Source: an uncultured Roseibium sp.
GTDB lineage: Bacteria; Pseudomonadota; Alphaproteobacteria; Rhizobiales; Stappiaceae
Assembly (NCBI RefSeq): GCF_963675985.1
Contig: NZ_OY780957.1
Coordinates: forward strand, 1,697,501-1,761,500
Reading direction: 5' to 3'
Length of the DNA: 64,000 nt
Made by a program: the position numbers and the translations under genes. Under the pieces are notes generated by a model, which had not been told where the DNA came from, searched no databases, and saw only the letters and a program-made list of their open reading frames with translations. Of the stretch, positions 1 to 8,173 are shown piece by piece. Numbering within the stretch: position 1 is the first letter of the stretch; each line of letters opens with the position of its first letter.

Positions 1-99
1 CGCTACGCTGGGCGGAAGGCATCGGCGTCGACAGCAACCGGTCTCATGTCCTCGCACCTCGCCCAGTTGCAGGCATTCCTCGACGAGGCGTTTGAATAA
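1..99 (+). CDS. odhA: 2-oxoglutarate dehydrogenase E1 component, C-terminal end (partial)
   Basis: Only the last 32 codons are in the window, in frame from base 1 to a TAA stop. The peptide (RYAGRKASAST, then ATGLMSSHLAQL, ending DEAFE) matches the usual C-terminus of the thiamine-diphosphate E1 subunit of 2-oxoglutarate dehydrogenase, which decarboxylates 2-oxoglutarate in the TCA cycle. The E2 gene odhB follows 68 bp downstream in the same direction, as expected for the odhAB operon. The identification rests on this short tail plus context; the 5' part is missing because of the window edge. Confidence 0.85.
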   Translation, partial: RYAGRKASASTATGLMSSHLAQLQAFLDEAFE

Positions 100-167
100 C
101 TTTACGGAGGCTGGCAACGGCCTCCCGTTTACCGGAACCGGCCAGGCAAACTTAAGAGAAGGCGACC

Positions 168-1703
168 ATGGCAACCGAAATTCGCGTGCCCACACTGGGT
201 GAATCCGTATCCGAAGCTACCATCGCCCAGTGGTTCAAGAAGCCAGGCGATGCCATCGCGGCCGACGAACCGCTGGTAGAGCTGGAAACCGACAAGGTCA
301 CCGTCGAGGTTCCGGCTCCCGCAGCCGGCACCTTGGAAAGCATTGTCGTCAACGAAGGCGATACGGTCGAGGTCGGGGCCCTTCTCGGCCAGATCTCCGA
401 AGGCGGCGCTGCCGCGGCGGAGAAGCCCGCCAAGGCCGAAGCCAAGTCGGAAACCAAGGCTGAAAGCAAGCCCGCAGCCGACTCGAAGGCCGCCGAACTT
501 GTCGATGTCGTCACGCCGAGCGCCGGCGAATCCGTCACCGAGGCGGAAGTCGGCGAATGGAGCGTGAAGGTCGGCGATACGGTCAAGGCCGACGACGTTC
601 TGGTGGAACTGGAAACCGACAAGGCCGCCCAGGAAATCCCGGCCCCGGTCGCAGGAACCGTCGTCAAGATCGTCGCCCAGACCGGCGACACGGTTGAGCC
701 CGGCAACCTGCTGTGCCAGATCGACGCCAGCGGCGCAGCCGCTCCGGCACCCTCAGAAGCAACGTCGGCTGAAGCAGCCCCCGCATCGGCCCCGGCCGCA
801 GCGGGCGGTACGTCCATGCCGCCGGCTCCGTCCGCTTCCAAGATGATGGCCGAAAAGAACCTTTCCGCCGATCAGGTTGCCGGCTCCGGCAAGCGCGGCC
901 AGGTGCTCAAGGGCGACGTGATCGCCGCCGTCCAGTCCGGCATTTCGGGTGCTCCGGCCCCCGCACCGGCAATGGCCCGCGGTCCGGTTGCTGCCGAAGA
1001 CGAGTCGCGCGAGGAACGCGTGCGCATGACCAAGCTGCGCCAGACCATTGCGCGCCGCCTGAAGGACGCCCAGAACACGGCGGCCATGCTGACCACCTAC
1101 AACGAGGTCGACATGGGTCCGGTCATGGAACTGCGCAAGCAGTACAAGGACCTGTTCGAGAAGAAGCACGGCGTGAAGCTCGGCTTCATGGGCTTCTTCA
1201 CCAAGGCGGTTACCCACGCGCTGCAGGAAGTCCCGGCCGTCAACGCGGAAATCGACGGTACGGACATCATCTACAAGAAGTTCTGCCACATCGGCGTGGC
1301 CGTCGGCACCGACAAGGGCCTGGTGGTTCCGGTCGTGCGCGATGCCGATCAGATGTCGATTGCCGAAGTCGAAAAGGAAATCGGCAACCTCGGCCGCAAG
1401 GCCCGGGACGGCAAGCTGGGCATGGCTGATATGACCGGAGGGACCTTCACCATCTCCAATGGCGGGGTGTATGGTTCGCTCATGTCGTCGCCGATCCTGA
1501 ACGCGCCGCAGTCCGGCATCCTGGGCATGCACAAGATCCAGGACCGTCCGATGGCCGTGAACGGTCAGATGGTCATCCGCCCGATGATGTATCTGGCGCT
1601 GTCCTACGACCACCGCATCGTCGACGGCAAGGAAGCCGTGACCTTCCTGGTTCGCGTCAAGGAAAGCCTGGAAGATCCGCAACGTCTCGTTCTGGATCTC
1701 TAG
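168..1703 (+). CDS. odhB: 2-oxoglutarate dehydrogenase E2, dihydrolipoyl succinyltransferase, two lipoyl domains
   Basis: This is the E2 core of the 2-oxoglutarate dehydrogenase complex, moving the succinyl group from E1 via lipoyl-lysine to CoA. Two N-terminal lipoyl domains are visible, each with an ETDK motif (lipoyl Lys43 in the first; the second near residue 145), joined by Ala/Pro/Lys-rich linkers. A peripheral subunit-binding domain follows (near residues 220-255), then the acyltransferase domain ending with the active-site motif SYDHRIVDG. At 511 aa it is longer than the roughly 405 aa single-lipoyl enterobacterial enzyme because of the second lipoyl domain, a common alphaproteobacterial form. 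AGAGAAGG lies ahead of the ATG. The TAG stop is also the first bases of a repeat element at 1701. Confidence 0.95.
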   Translation: MATEIRVPTLGESVSEATIAQWFKKPGDAIAADEPLVELETDKVTVEVPAPAAGTLESIVVNEGDTVEVGALLGQISEGGAAAAEKPAKAEAKSETKAESKPAADSKAAELVDVVTPSAGESVTEAEVGEWSVKVGDTVKADDVLVELETDKAAQEIPAPVAGTVVKIVAQTGDTVEPGNLLCQIDASGAAAPAPSEATSAEAAPASAPAAAGGTSMPPAPSASKMMAEKNLSADQVAGSGKRGQVLKGDVIAAVQSGISGAPAPAPAMARGPVAAEDESREERVRMTKLRQTIARRLKDAQNTAAMLTTYNEVDMGPVMELRKQYKDLFEKKHGVKLGFMGFFTKAVTHALQEVPAVNAEIDGTDIIYKKFCHIGVAVGTDKGLVVPVVRDADQMSIAEVEKEIGNLGRKARDGKLGMADMTGGTFTISNGGVYGSLMSSPILNAPQSGILGMHKIQDRPMAVNGQMVIRPMMYLALSYDHRIVDGKEAVTFLVRVKESLEDPQRLVLDL

Positions 1704-1804
1704 AGCACGTCGCGAAAAGGTGGAGACCGGTTTTTCGCAATAGGACGTGCGTCGAAACTGGAGAGAGCATGGCGCGTGAAGTCGCATGAACGCGACATGC
1801 TCTA
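1701..1804. repeat. Intergenic double-hairpin repeat, copy 1 (Rhizobiales type)
   Basis: A roughly 104 bp element begins TAGAGCACGTCGCG and ends CGCGACATGCTCTA. It holds two inverted-repeat arms around an ACCGGTTTTTCGCA core. Its outer ends and internal ACCGGTTTT segment match the element at 21343-21450. Such dispersed elements with AGAGCATGTC ends are common between genes in Rhizobiales genomes. The odhB stop codon lies inside the left end. Confidence 0.75.
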
Positions 1805-1831
1805 CGACCTGAACCCGGGGAGAACCGGATC

Positions 1832-2446
1832 ATGAGCCTGGAATTTCTCATCACCGCCCTTGTGGTCGTCCTGGTGCCCGGTACTGGCGTCGTCTACACC
1901 GTGGCGGTCGGGCTCGGAAAAGGACGGTTGGCAAGCGTGGCGGCGGCCATCGGCTGTACTTTCGGCATCCTGCCGTCCATCCTGGCCTCCGTCCTTGGTC
2001 TGTCCGCTCTTCTGCATACCAGCGCCCTCGTGTTTCAGGTCTTGAAATACGCGGGCGTTGCCTATCTGCTGTATCTGGCTTGGCAGACCCTGAAGGACCG
2101 GGGCCCGATGGATCTGAAGGCAGATGATCGCGCTGAAAAATCACCGGTCTCGATCGCCGTGACCGGTGCCCTGATCAACATTCTCAATCCCAAGCTGACG
2201 GTGTTCTTCCTGGCCTTTCTGCCACAGTTCGTGGCCCATGACGCCGCCCACCCGGTTGCCGAGATGGTGTCGATGGGGGGCGTGTTCATGGCCATGACCC
2301 TGGGCGTCTTCATCGTCTACGGCCAGTTCGCCGGTCTCGTCGGCCAAAAGGTGCTTGGAAGCGAGCGGGTGCTGACATGGATGCGCCGTTCCATCGCCGC
2401 GACCTTCGCCGCTTTCGGATTGCGGCTGGCCCTGGCGGAACAGTGA
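1832..2446 (+). CDS. LysE/RhtB family amino-acid exporter
   Basis: A 204 aa integral inner-membrane protein with about six hydrophobic segments. The LysE/RhtB signature is clear: a VPGTGVVYTVAVGLGKGR stretch after the first helix, and an NPKLTVFFLAFLPQF segment in the middle (near residues 113-127). The family exports amino acids or their analogues by proton exchange. The substrate cannot be read from sequence. The gene sits inside the odhAB-lpd cluster on the same strand, starting 27 bp after the repeat element, with GGGGAGAA upstream of the ATG. A second, unrelated-context LysE gene lies at 20704-21333. Confidence 0.85.
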   Translation: MSLEFLITALVVVLVPGTGVVYTVAVGLGKGRLASVAAAIGCTFGILPSILASVLGLSALLHTSALVFQVLKYAGVAYLLYLAWQTLKDRGPMDLKADDRAEKSPVSIAVTGALINILNPKLTVFFLAFLPQFVAHDAAHPVAEMVSMGGVFMAMTLGVFIVYGQFAGLVGQKVLGSERVLTWMRRSIAATFAAFGLRLALAEQ

Positions 2447-2729
2447 CGGGAGAGGACGGCGTCGTGACAAGGAAGGCTCCCGGACGATATCTGCCAGGCC
2501 GCGCCTGTCGAGTGGTCCTCCGCAGCGCCTTCTTTTCCCTTGCCGTCTTTCTGGGGCAGGTCTGCGTATCTTTCGGCCTTCTTCCGTCTGACGGCAACCG
2601 CGCCGAAGCAGCCTTCAAGGCGGTCAATCAGGGCAATCCGGATGACAATCTGAACGGTGTCTCGGCCGGCAGCAGGGCGTCCGAGCGCCTTGTACGGCTT
2701 CAATAGAACAACAACCGGCAGGCAAGACA

Positions 2730-3494
2730 GTGACGCACACCGAAAATGTGGTTCTGGTAACCGGCGGCAGCCGGGGGATTGGCGCGGCCGCCTGTCTGCG
2801 GGCCGCCGAACTCGGCCACGGGGTCCTGGTGAACTACGTCTCGAACAGGCAGGCCGCCGAAGAGGTCGTCGCCGAGATCGAGCGCGCCGGCGGCAAGGCC
2901 CGGTCTGTGCAGGGCGATGTTCAGTCCGAGGCGGACGTGCTTGCCATGTTCGCTGCATGCGATGATTTCGGCCGGCTCGTCGGGCTGGTCAACAACGCCG
3001 GCGTCGTGGACCGTCATCAGCGCGTTGACGAGATGACCCTGGAGCGGCTGAACCGCATGTTTGCCATCAATCTGGTCGGGTCGTTCCTGTGTGCCCGCGA
3101 GGCGGTGAAACGCATGTCGACCCGCCATGGCGGCAAGGGAGGCGCCATCGTCAATCTCGGATCGGCCTCCTCCAAGATCGGATCGGGAAACCAGTATGTG
3201 GACTATGCCGCCTCCAAGGGCGCCATCGACACGATGACGGTCGGTCTGGCGCTTGAAGTCGCGACCGAAGGCGTCCGCGTCAATGCTGTCCGTCCCGGCA
3301 TCATCGATACCGAAATCCATGCCTCCGGCGGCGCGCCCGACCGGGTGGCGAAAATCGAATCCTCGCTTCCCATGAAGCGGGCGGGCACGGCGGACGAGGT
3401 GGCCAAGGCTATCAAGTGGCTCCTGTCCGACGACTCCAGTTACACAACCGGCGCGATCCTGGACGTCTCCGGCGGCCGCGCCATTCTTCCCTGA
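2730..3494 (+). CDS. SDR family NAD(P)-dependent oxidoreductase
   Basis: A 254 aa classical short-chain dehydrogenase/reductase. The cofactor motif TGGSRGIG is at residues 11-18, NNAG near residue 91, and the catalytic pair is Tyr159 and Lys163 in YAASK. The C-terminal SGG motif is typical of FabG-like members. The GTG start is chosen because it gives the correct N-terminus just before the Rossmann fold. It lies between the E2 and E3 genes of the 2-oxoglutarate dehydrogenase cluster, but such SDRs cannot be assigned a substrate from sequence. It is not the chain-elongation FabG by context. Confidence 0.85.
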   Translation: MTHTENVVLVTGGSRGIGAAACLRAAELGHGVLVNYVSNRQAAEEVVAEIERAGGKARSVQGDVQSEADVLAMFAACDDFGRLVGLVNNAGVVDRHQRVDEMTLERLNRMFAINLVGSFLCAREAVKRMSTRHGGKGGAIVNLGSASSKIGSGNQYVDYAASKGAIDTMTVGLALEVATEGVRVNAVRPGIIDTEIHASGGAPDRVAKIESSLPMKRAGTADEVAKAIKWLLSDDSSYTTGAILDVSGGRAILP

Positions 3495-3538
3495 TCCGAA
3501 CGGAAAAAGAACCAAGAGCAAAGGCAGAGGCAACCGAA

Positions 3539-4942
3539 ATGTCCCAATACGATCTCGTCGTCATCGGAACCGGCCCGGGGGGCTATGTCTGTGCGATCAA
3601 GGCGGCCCAGCTCGGTCTGAAGGTCGCTGTTGTCGAAAAGCGCGCCACCCACGGCGGCACCTGTCTCAACATCGGCTGCATTCCGTCCAAGGCGTTGCTG
3701 CATGCCTCGGAAATGTTCGAGGAGGCCGGCCACGGCTTCGACGTCCTCGGCATCAAGGTGAACAAGCCGAAGCTCGACCTGCCGGTCATGATGAAGCACA
3801 AGCAGGATGTGATCGACGCCAACGTCGGCGGGGTCGGCTTCCTGATAAAGAAGAACAAGATCGATGCCTTCCACGGTGTCGGCAAGATCGTGTCTGCCGG
3901 CAAGGTCGAAGTGACCGCGGAGGACGGCAAGGTCTCGCAGATCGACGCGAAGAACATCGTCATCGCCACCGGCTCCGATGTTATGCCGCTGCCGGGTGTC
4001 GAGATCGACGAAAAGCAGGTGGTCTCCTCCACCGGCGCACTGGATCTGGACAAGGTTCCGGGCAAGCTGGTTGTCGTCGGCGGCGGTGTGATCGGGCTTG
4101 AGCTTGGGTCGGTGTGGAACCGTCTCGGTTCCGAGGTCACCGTGGTCGAGTTCATGGACAAGATCCTCGGACCGATGGATGGCGACGTTTCCAAGCAGTT
4201 CCAGCGCATGCTGAAAAAGCAGGGCATGGAGTTCAAGCTGTCCTCGAAGGTGACCGGCGTTGCCAAGAAGGGCAAGGGGCTGGCCGTGACGGTCGAACCG
4301 GCTGCCGGCGGCGACGCGGAAACCATCGACGCCGACATCGTGCTGGTCGCCATCGGCCGCCGGCCCTACACCGAAGGCCTCGGCCTGGAAGAAGCCGGTG
4401 TCGCGCTCGACGAGCGCGGCCGGGTCAAGACCGACGGTCACTACCGCACCAATGTGGACGGCATCTATGCCATCGGCGACGTGATCGTGGGGCCGATGTT
4501 GGCGCACAAGGCCGAAGACGAAGGTGTGGCCCTGGCCGAAATGCTCGCCGGGCAGGCCGGTCACGTGAACTACGACGTCATCCCGGGCGTTGTCTACACC
4601 CAGCCGGAAGTGGCCTCCGTCGGCAAGACCGAAGAAGAGCTGAAGGCCGCCGGCGTCAACTACAAGGCCGGCAAGTTCCCGTTTGCGGCCAATGGCCGGG
4701 CGCGGGCCATGAACCACACGGACGGGTTCGTCAAGGTTCTGGCGGATGCGGAAACAGACCGGGTGCTCGGTGCCCATATCGTCGGCTTCGGCGCGGGTGA
4801 GATGATCCACGAGGTTGCCGTCCTGATGGAATTCGGCGGCTCGTCGGAAGACCTCGGCCGCACCTGCCACGCCCACCCGACCATGTCGGAAGCGGTCAAG
4901 GAAGCTGGTCTGGCCACCTTCTTCAAACCGATCCACACCTGA
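3539..4942 (+). CDS. lpd: Dihydrolipoyl dehydrogenase (E3)
   Basis: A 467 aa flavoprotein that reoxidises the dihydrolipoamide of 2-acid dehydrogenase complexes using FAD and NAD+. The FAD motif GTGPGG is at residues 10-15, the redox-active disulfide is Cys42/Cys47 in GGTCLNIGCIPSK, the NAD-binding motif GGGVIGLELG lies in the middle, and the dimer-partner active site His is in HAHPTMSEA near the end. The ATG at 3539 directly precedes the FAD motif; longer in-frame extension upstream overlaps the SDR gene and is unlikely. Its place downstream of odhB suggests it serves the 2-oxoglutarate dehydrogenase complex. Confidence 0.96.
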   Translation: MSQYDLVVIGTGPGGYVCAIKAAQLGLKVAVVEKRATHGGTCLNIGCIPSKALLHASEMFEEAGHGFDVLGIKVNKPKLDLPVMMKHKQDVIDANVGGVGFLIKKNKIDAFHGVGKIVSAGKVEVTAEDGKVSQIDAKNIVIATGSDVMPLPGVEIDEKQVVSSTGALDLDKVPGKLVVVGGGVIGLELGSVWNRLGSEVTVVEFMDKILGPMDGDVSKQFQRMLKKQGMEFKLSSKVTGVAKKGKGLAVTVEPAAGGDAETIDADIVLVAIGRRPYTEGLGLEEAGVALDERGRVKTDGHYRTNVDGIYAIGDVIVGPMLAHKAEDEGVALAEMLAGQAGHVNYDVIPGVVYTQPEVASVGKTEEELKAAGVNYKAGKFPFAANGRARAMNHTDGFVKVLADAETDRVLGAHIVGFGAGEMIHEVAVLMEFGGSSEDLGRTCHAHPTMSEAVKEAGLATFFKPIHT

Positions 4943-4963
4943 TCGGAAGACAATGGATTGACG

Positions 4964-4992
4964 AAAAGGCCGGGCAATCACCCGGCCTTTTT
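4964..4992. terminator. Bidirectional rho-independent terminator between lpd and the phosphoesterase gene
   Basis: Stem AAAAGGCCGGG, loop CAAT region, and CCCGGCCTTTTT with a run of T. The A-run on the other side makes it usable from both strands, which fits the converging genes. Confidence 0.85.
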
Positions 4993-5972
4993 CATGAGGT
5001 CACGGCGGGAGAGGGGGCGTGACCTGCGCCCAACTCGACCAGGGTGATCTCTGGCGGGACACCCAACCTGACCGGCATGATGGAGCATCCCAGGCCGCCC
5101 GACACGATCAGCGTGCGCGTTCCGACACCCGATAAGGCCCGCTCCTCGATATGTCCGTAGGCATAACGGTTGCCATATCGGGACGGGACGATGAGGGATT
5201 TTCCAAACAGCCGGACCTGACCGCCGTGGGTATGGCCCGAAAGGGTCAAGGTGACCCGGTCCGGGACGAACGGGAAGATGTCCGGTTCATGGGCCAGAAG
5301 GATGAGCGGCGCTTTGTCCGTGACCTGATCGAGTGTCCCCCGCAGATCATGAAGACCGACGAAACCAGGCCTGTTGGCGCTTTTGTCCGGTCTGAGGGCG
5401 ATCTGATCACCCAATCCTGCGAGCCAGAAGGGACCGTGGTCGCTTTGCAGGCGCACCGCCTTGTTGTGATAAACCGGAATCCCGGCCTGCATCAGGGCAT
5501 CGCCGTTGCGGGTCAGACCGGAGCCCGTCCGTTGCGCCTGCGGATCCTCCCACCAGTCGTGATTTCCAAGGATGGCATGAACGCCCAATGGGGCCTCGAG
5601 CCGGCTCAGAACAGCGGCCCACTTCGCCCTTGGTTCCTGTCCATTCGTCCATCGGTGGTGAATTGTGTAATCGCCGAGCAGAAGAAAAACGTCCGGCTGC
5701 AGGGCGTTGGCGCGTTCGACGATCCCCGCGAGATGGTCGACCGTGAGCCAGGGCTTGCAGATATGCGGATCGGCAAGAATGGCGATGCGAAGCGGCATGT
5801 CCTTTGGCCAGCGCATTGGGCTGACCTGGTACCGTTTGATCACGAGCCGAAACGGTTCGACACCGATCGCATATGCGGGCACGGACGCCAATGCGAGGGC
5901 CGCAAAGCCCAAACCTTTGAGGAAACTGCGTCTGGTAAGACTCCTTTGCGCCTTCCTGCTCTTGTCAGTCAA
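4992..5972 (-). CDS. Tat-exported metallophosphoesterase (YkuE-like)
   Basis: A 326 aa protein with a twin-arginine signal (TRRSFLKG, Arg14-Arg15) followed by a hydrophobic stretch ending near VPAYA, so it should be exported folded to the periplasm or its membrane face. The calcineurin-like phosphoesterase motifs appear in order: ADPH, GDYT, GNHDWW, a mid His in LLAHEPD, and SGHTHGGQ. Such proteins bind two metal ions; relatives include YkuE and UDP-diacylglucosamine pyrophosphatase-like enzymes. The true substrate is not clear. It converges on lpd and shares its terminator. The start is the ATG that yields the Tat motif in the right place. Confidence 0.85.
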   Translation of the reverse strand: MTDKSRKAQRSLTRRSFLKGLGFAALALASVPAYAIGVEPFRLVIKRYQVSPMRWPKDMPLRIAILADPHICKPWLTVDHLAGIVERANALQPDVFLLLGDYTIHHRWTNGQEPRAKWAAVLSRLEAPLGVHAILGNHDWWEDPQAQRTGSGLTRNGDALMQAGIPVYHNKAVRLQSDHGPFWLAGLGDQIALRPDKSANRPGFVGLHDLRGTLDQVTDKAPLILLAHEPDIFPFVPDRVTLTLSGHTHGGQVRLFGKSLIVPSRYGNRYAYGHIEERALSGVGTRTLIVSGGLGCSIMPVRLGVPPEITLVELGAGHAPSPAVTS

Positions 5973-6017
5973 AGTCGCTCCATTTCCGCAACATGGATCT
6001 CCGATTGGCGCGGACCG

Positions 6018-6437
6018 TCAATGCTCACCACTGCACTGGCCGTGATCGCCGAAGGCTTTCAGGATGGAGCAGTCGGCGATCTGCTGATGACCGTCGCAGC
6101 TTGTCGCGATGCGGGCAAGTTCGCTTTCCAGCTTCTGCAGATGGGAAATCCGTTGCCGGACCGCTGCAAGCTGTTCGTTGGCGATCCGGTCGGCATCCGC
6201 GCACGGGCGGTCCGGGTGTTCGCTCAGCTCCAGCAGCTTGCGGATCGCCGCCATGGGCAGCCCCAGATCCCGGGCATGCTTGATGAAGCCAAGCCGCTCA
6301 AGGTCGGTCTCGCCGTAGCGTCGTTGGTTGCCCTCGCTGCGCACGGGCGCGGCGAGAATGCCTTCCTTTTCGTAATACCGGATCGTCGGGATCTTGACGC
6401 CGGTCTGCCTGGACATGTCGCCGATCGAAAAATCCAT
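6018..6437 (-). CDS. MerR family transcriptional regulator (metal-responsive type)
   Basis: A 139 aa MerR-type regulator. It has the N-terminal winged HTH (FSIGDMSRQTG, then PTIRYYEKEGIL and RYGETDLERL), a long dimerisation helix, and a Cys-containing C-terminus (Cys in PCADAD and CDGHQQIADCS), as in ZntR/CadR-like metal sensors. The ATG at 6437 is preferred over the GTG two codons upstream because AAGGGG sits five bases ahead of it. It is divergent from a CDF cation-efflux gene and a 19 bp dyad operator lies between them, so it most likely activates that gene in response to a divalent metal. The exact metal is unknown. Confidence 0.88.
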   Translation of the reverse strand: MDFSIGDMSRQTGVKIPTIRYYEKEGILAAPVRSEGNQRRYGETDLERLGFIKHARDLGLPMAAIRKLLELSEHPDRPCADADRIANEQLAAVRQRISHLQKLESELARIATSCDGHQQIADCSILKAFGDHGQCSGEH

Positions 6438-6446
6438 AATCACCCC

Positions 6447-6476
6447 TTGAACCTCTAGTCGCTATAGGTTGTAGAT
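6447..6476 (+). promoter_or_regulatory. MerR-type promoter and dyad operator for the CDF gene
   Basis: The dyad ACCTCTAG-TCG-CTATAGGT (6451-6469) lies between a TTGAAC -35 (6447-6452) and a weak -10 near 6470-6475. The long spacer filled by the dyad is the hallmark of promoters untwisted by MerR proteins. Confidence 0.75.
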
Positions 6477-6522
6477 GGGAATGCAGACAGGGGTTTACCA
6501 CCGGAAACAAGGAGATTCTTTC

Positions 6523-7155
6523 ATGGGTTCCTGCTGCGGACATGATCATTCGGCGACATTCAACGGCGTCTCGGCCGATTACAAGCGCCGGCTCTGGCTC
6601 GTCATCGCGCTCAATGGCGGCATGTTTCTGGTGGAGATGATCGCCGGTCAAGCGGCCGGCTCCAAGGCGCTTCAGGCCGATGCGCTCGATTTCTTCGGCG
6701 ATGCGGTTACCTACGGCATGTCTCTCGCGGTGATCGGCGCCTCCCTGAAAATCCGTTCCACGGCAGCCCTTCTGAAGGGCCTGAGCCTGTTGCTGATGGG
6801 GCTCTGGGTTGGCGGGTCGACGGTCTATCAGGTGCTGGTCGTCGGTATGCCGCAGGCGAGCGTCATGGGGGCGGTCGGCTTCCTCGCCCTGCTCGTCAAC
6901 CTGTCCAGCGTGCTTCTGCTCGTCCGCTACAAGGATGGCGATGCGAATGTTCGCTCCGTCTGGCTGTGCTCGCGCAACGATGCCATCGGCAATGTGGCCG
7001 TGATGCTTGCAGCCCTCGGGGTCTGGGGTACCGCAACCGCCTGGCCGGACCTGATTGTCGCCGGCCTGATGGCGACCTTGTTCCTGAATTCCGCGGTTCA
7101 GATCCTGGCTCAGGCGCTGCGGGAGTTCCGGCAGGGCCATCCACACGCTCTTTGA
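6523..7155 (+). CDS. Cation diffusion facilitator (CDF) family efflux protein
   Basis: A 210 aa membrane protein with a His/Cys-rich N-terminus (GSCCGHDH), likely metal-binding, then about six hydrophobic segments. ALQADALDFFGDAV and RNDAIGNVAV resemble the paired Asp-containing metal sites in helices 2 and 5 of CDF transporters (zinc/cobalt/cadmium efflux). The family's usual cytoplasmic C-terminal domain is missing, so this is a short form. The ATG at 6523 is chosen since AAGGAG lies just upstream; the ATG at 6481 lacks such a site. Control by the divergent MerR regulator is strongly suggested by the shared operator region. Confidence 0.85.
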   Translation: MGSCCGHDHSATFNGVSADYKRRLWLVIALNGGMFLVEMIAGQAAGSKALQADALDFFGDAVTYGMSLAVIGASLKIRSTAALLKGLSLLLMGLWVGGSTVYQVLVVGMPQASVMGAVGFLALLVNLSSVLLLVRYKDGDANVRSVWLCSRNDAIGNVAVMLAALGVWGTATAWPDLIVAGLMATLFLNSAVQILAQALREFRQGHPHAL

Positions 7156-7164
7156 GCTGTGCGC

Positions 7165-7575
7165 CTATTTACGTTGGAGATTATAAATCTTTTCGTCGCG
7201 CGGCAGCGACCGGTCGTAGGGAATGTCCAGGACATGGGTGTCCAGGATGTCGCCGAAACGGCGGAGCCGGATCACTTTGCCGCCCAGGAAACCGAGAAGG
7301 GCCACCTGCAGACCGCCGCCGTCCCGGAGTTCGGCCGCGGTCCAGCCCCATTTGCAGTCACGGGGGATGCAGGACGTGAACGCGCGGATTCGAGTGTCGA
7401 CCCGGCCGTCGTGACAGCTTGATTCGATTTCGATCCGGGTGATTTCCTTCGGCTTGGCATTCGGGTTGACCCAGATGCCGTCTTCGGGAAGCGGGCAGTA
7501 GATTTGCGCCCCGGACGGGCTGGTCAGGCCGAACAGGATCAGGAACAGGAAAAGGGCAGCGCATCGGGTTGGCAT
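7165..7575 (-). CDS. Secreted cysteine-rich protein of unknown function
   Basis: A 136 aa protein with a signal peptide (MPTRCAALFLFLIL, cleavage likely after PSGA) and then a mature domain with four cysteines (IYCPLP, SSCHDG, TSCIPRDCKWG) that could form two disulfides in the periplasm. I do not recognise the family. The start at 7575 is chosen over an in-frame extension of 44 residues because it begins with the signal peptide and has CGGAG upstream. It converges on the CDF gene with only a 9 bp gap. No function is inferred. Confidence 0.6.
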   Translation of the reverse strand: MPTRCAALFLFLILFGLTSPSGAQIYCPLPEDGIWVNPNAKPKEITRIEIESSCHDGRVDTRIRAFTSCIPRDCKWGWTAAELRDGGGLQVALLGFLGGKVIRLRRFGDILDTHVLDIPYDRSLPRDEKIYNLQRK

Positions 7576-7775
7576 CGAGCATCTCCGCGCGCCAAGGATG
7601 CAGACCTGGTGTGAACGAATTGTTAAGATATTTTCGCGGCGGAGCTTTATGGGCGACCAGTCCCGGGGCCGGGACCGGCTGCCAGGACCACAGCTGCGCC
7701 CAGACACGCCAAAACCCGGCGCGCAGGCCCGAATGAGCCGCGCGGTCCGGGATTTAAGCAGGTGTCGAAAACGAA

Positions 7776-8000
7776 TTAACGCTTGCGGCCGCCGGCAATG
7801 ATGCCTTCGCGCTGGGCGAGCTTGCGCGCAGCCTTGCGGGCGCGGCGGACAGCTTCAGCCTTTTCACGGGCGCGTTTTTCGGACGGCTTTTCGAAGGCCC
7901 GGCGGGTCTTCATTTCACGGAATACGCCTTCGCGCTGCAGCTTCTTTTTCAGGACGCGGAGGGCTTGGTCGACATTGTTGTCACGGACGAGGACTTGCAA
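7776..8000 (-). CDS. rpsU: 30S ribosomal protein S21, TTG start
   Basis: A 74 aa S21 homologue, beginning [13 protein letters not shown] after the start and ending in a Lys/Arg-rich tail. S21 sits near the anti-Shine-Dalgarno end of 16S rRNA and aids initiation. The family N-terminus fits only if a TTG codon at 7998-8000 is the start, with GGAGACAAC directly before it. An upstream ATG in frame would add 39 residues of non-conserved sequence. A rare TTG start may lower its translation. Confidence 0.93.
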   Translation of the reverse strand: MQVLVRDNNVDQALRVLKKKLQREGVFREMKTRRAFEKPSEKRAREKAEAVRRARKAARKLAQREGIIAGGRKR

Positions 8001-8173
8001 GTTGTCTCCTGACTTTCTGGTTGGTGGAATGCCCCGGTAACGGGCACTGCGCTTGTTAGTGGAGGGATACCCCTCCCATGAAGGCCGGGACACTACCACT
8101 TTCTCGGCAGAATGCACCCCCTAAGTCCCGGAAAATCGCTGATTGAAGGGAGTTTTTTGATTTTTATGCAGCT

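Noticed and set aside
2463..2706. Possible 80 aa GTG-start ORF between the LysE and SDR genes
   Set aside because: One hydrophobic stretch but no conserved feature and only a modest ribosome site; the opposite strand is also open, so coding is unproven.
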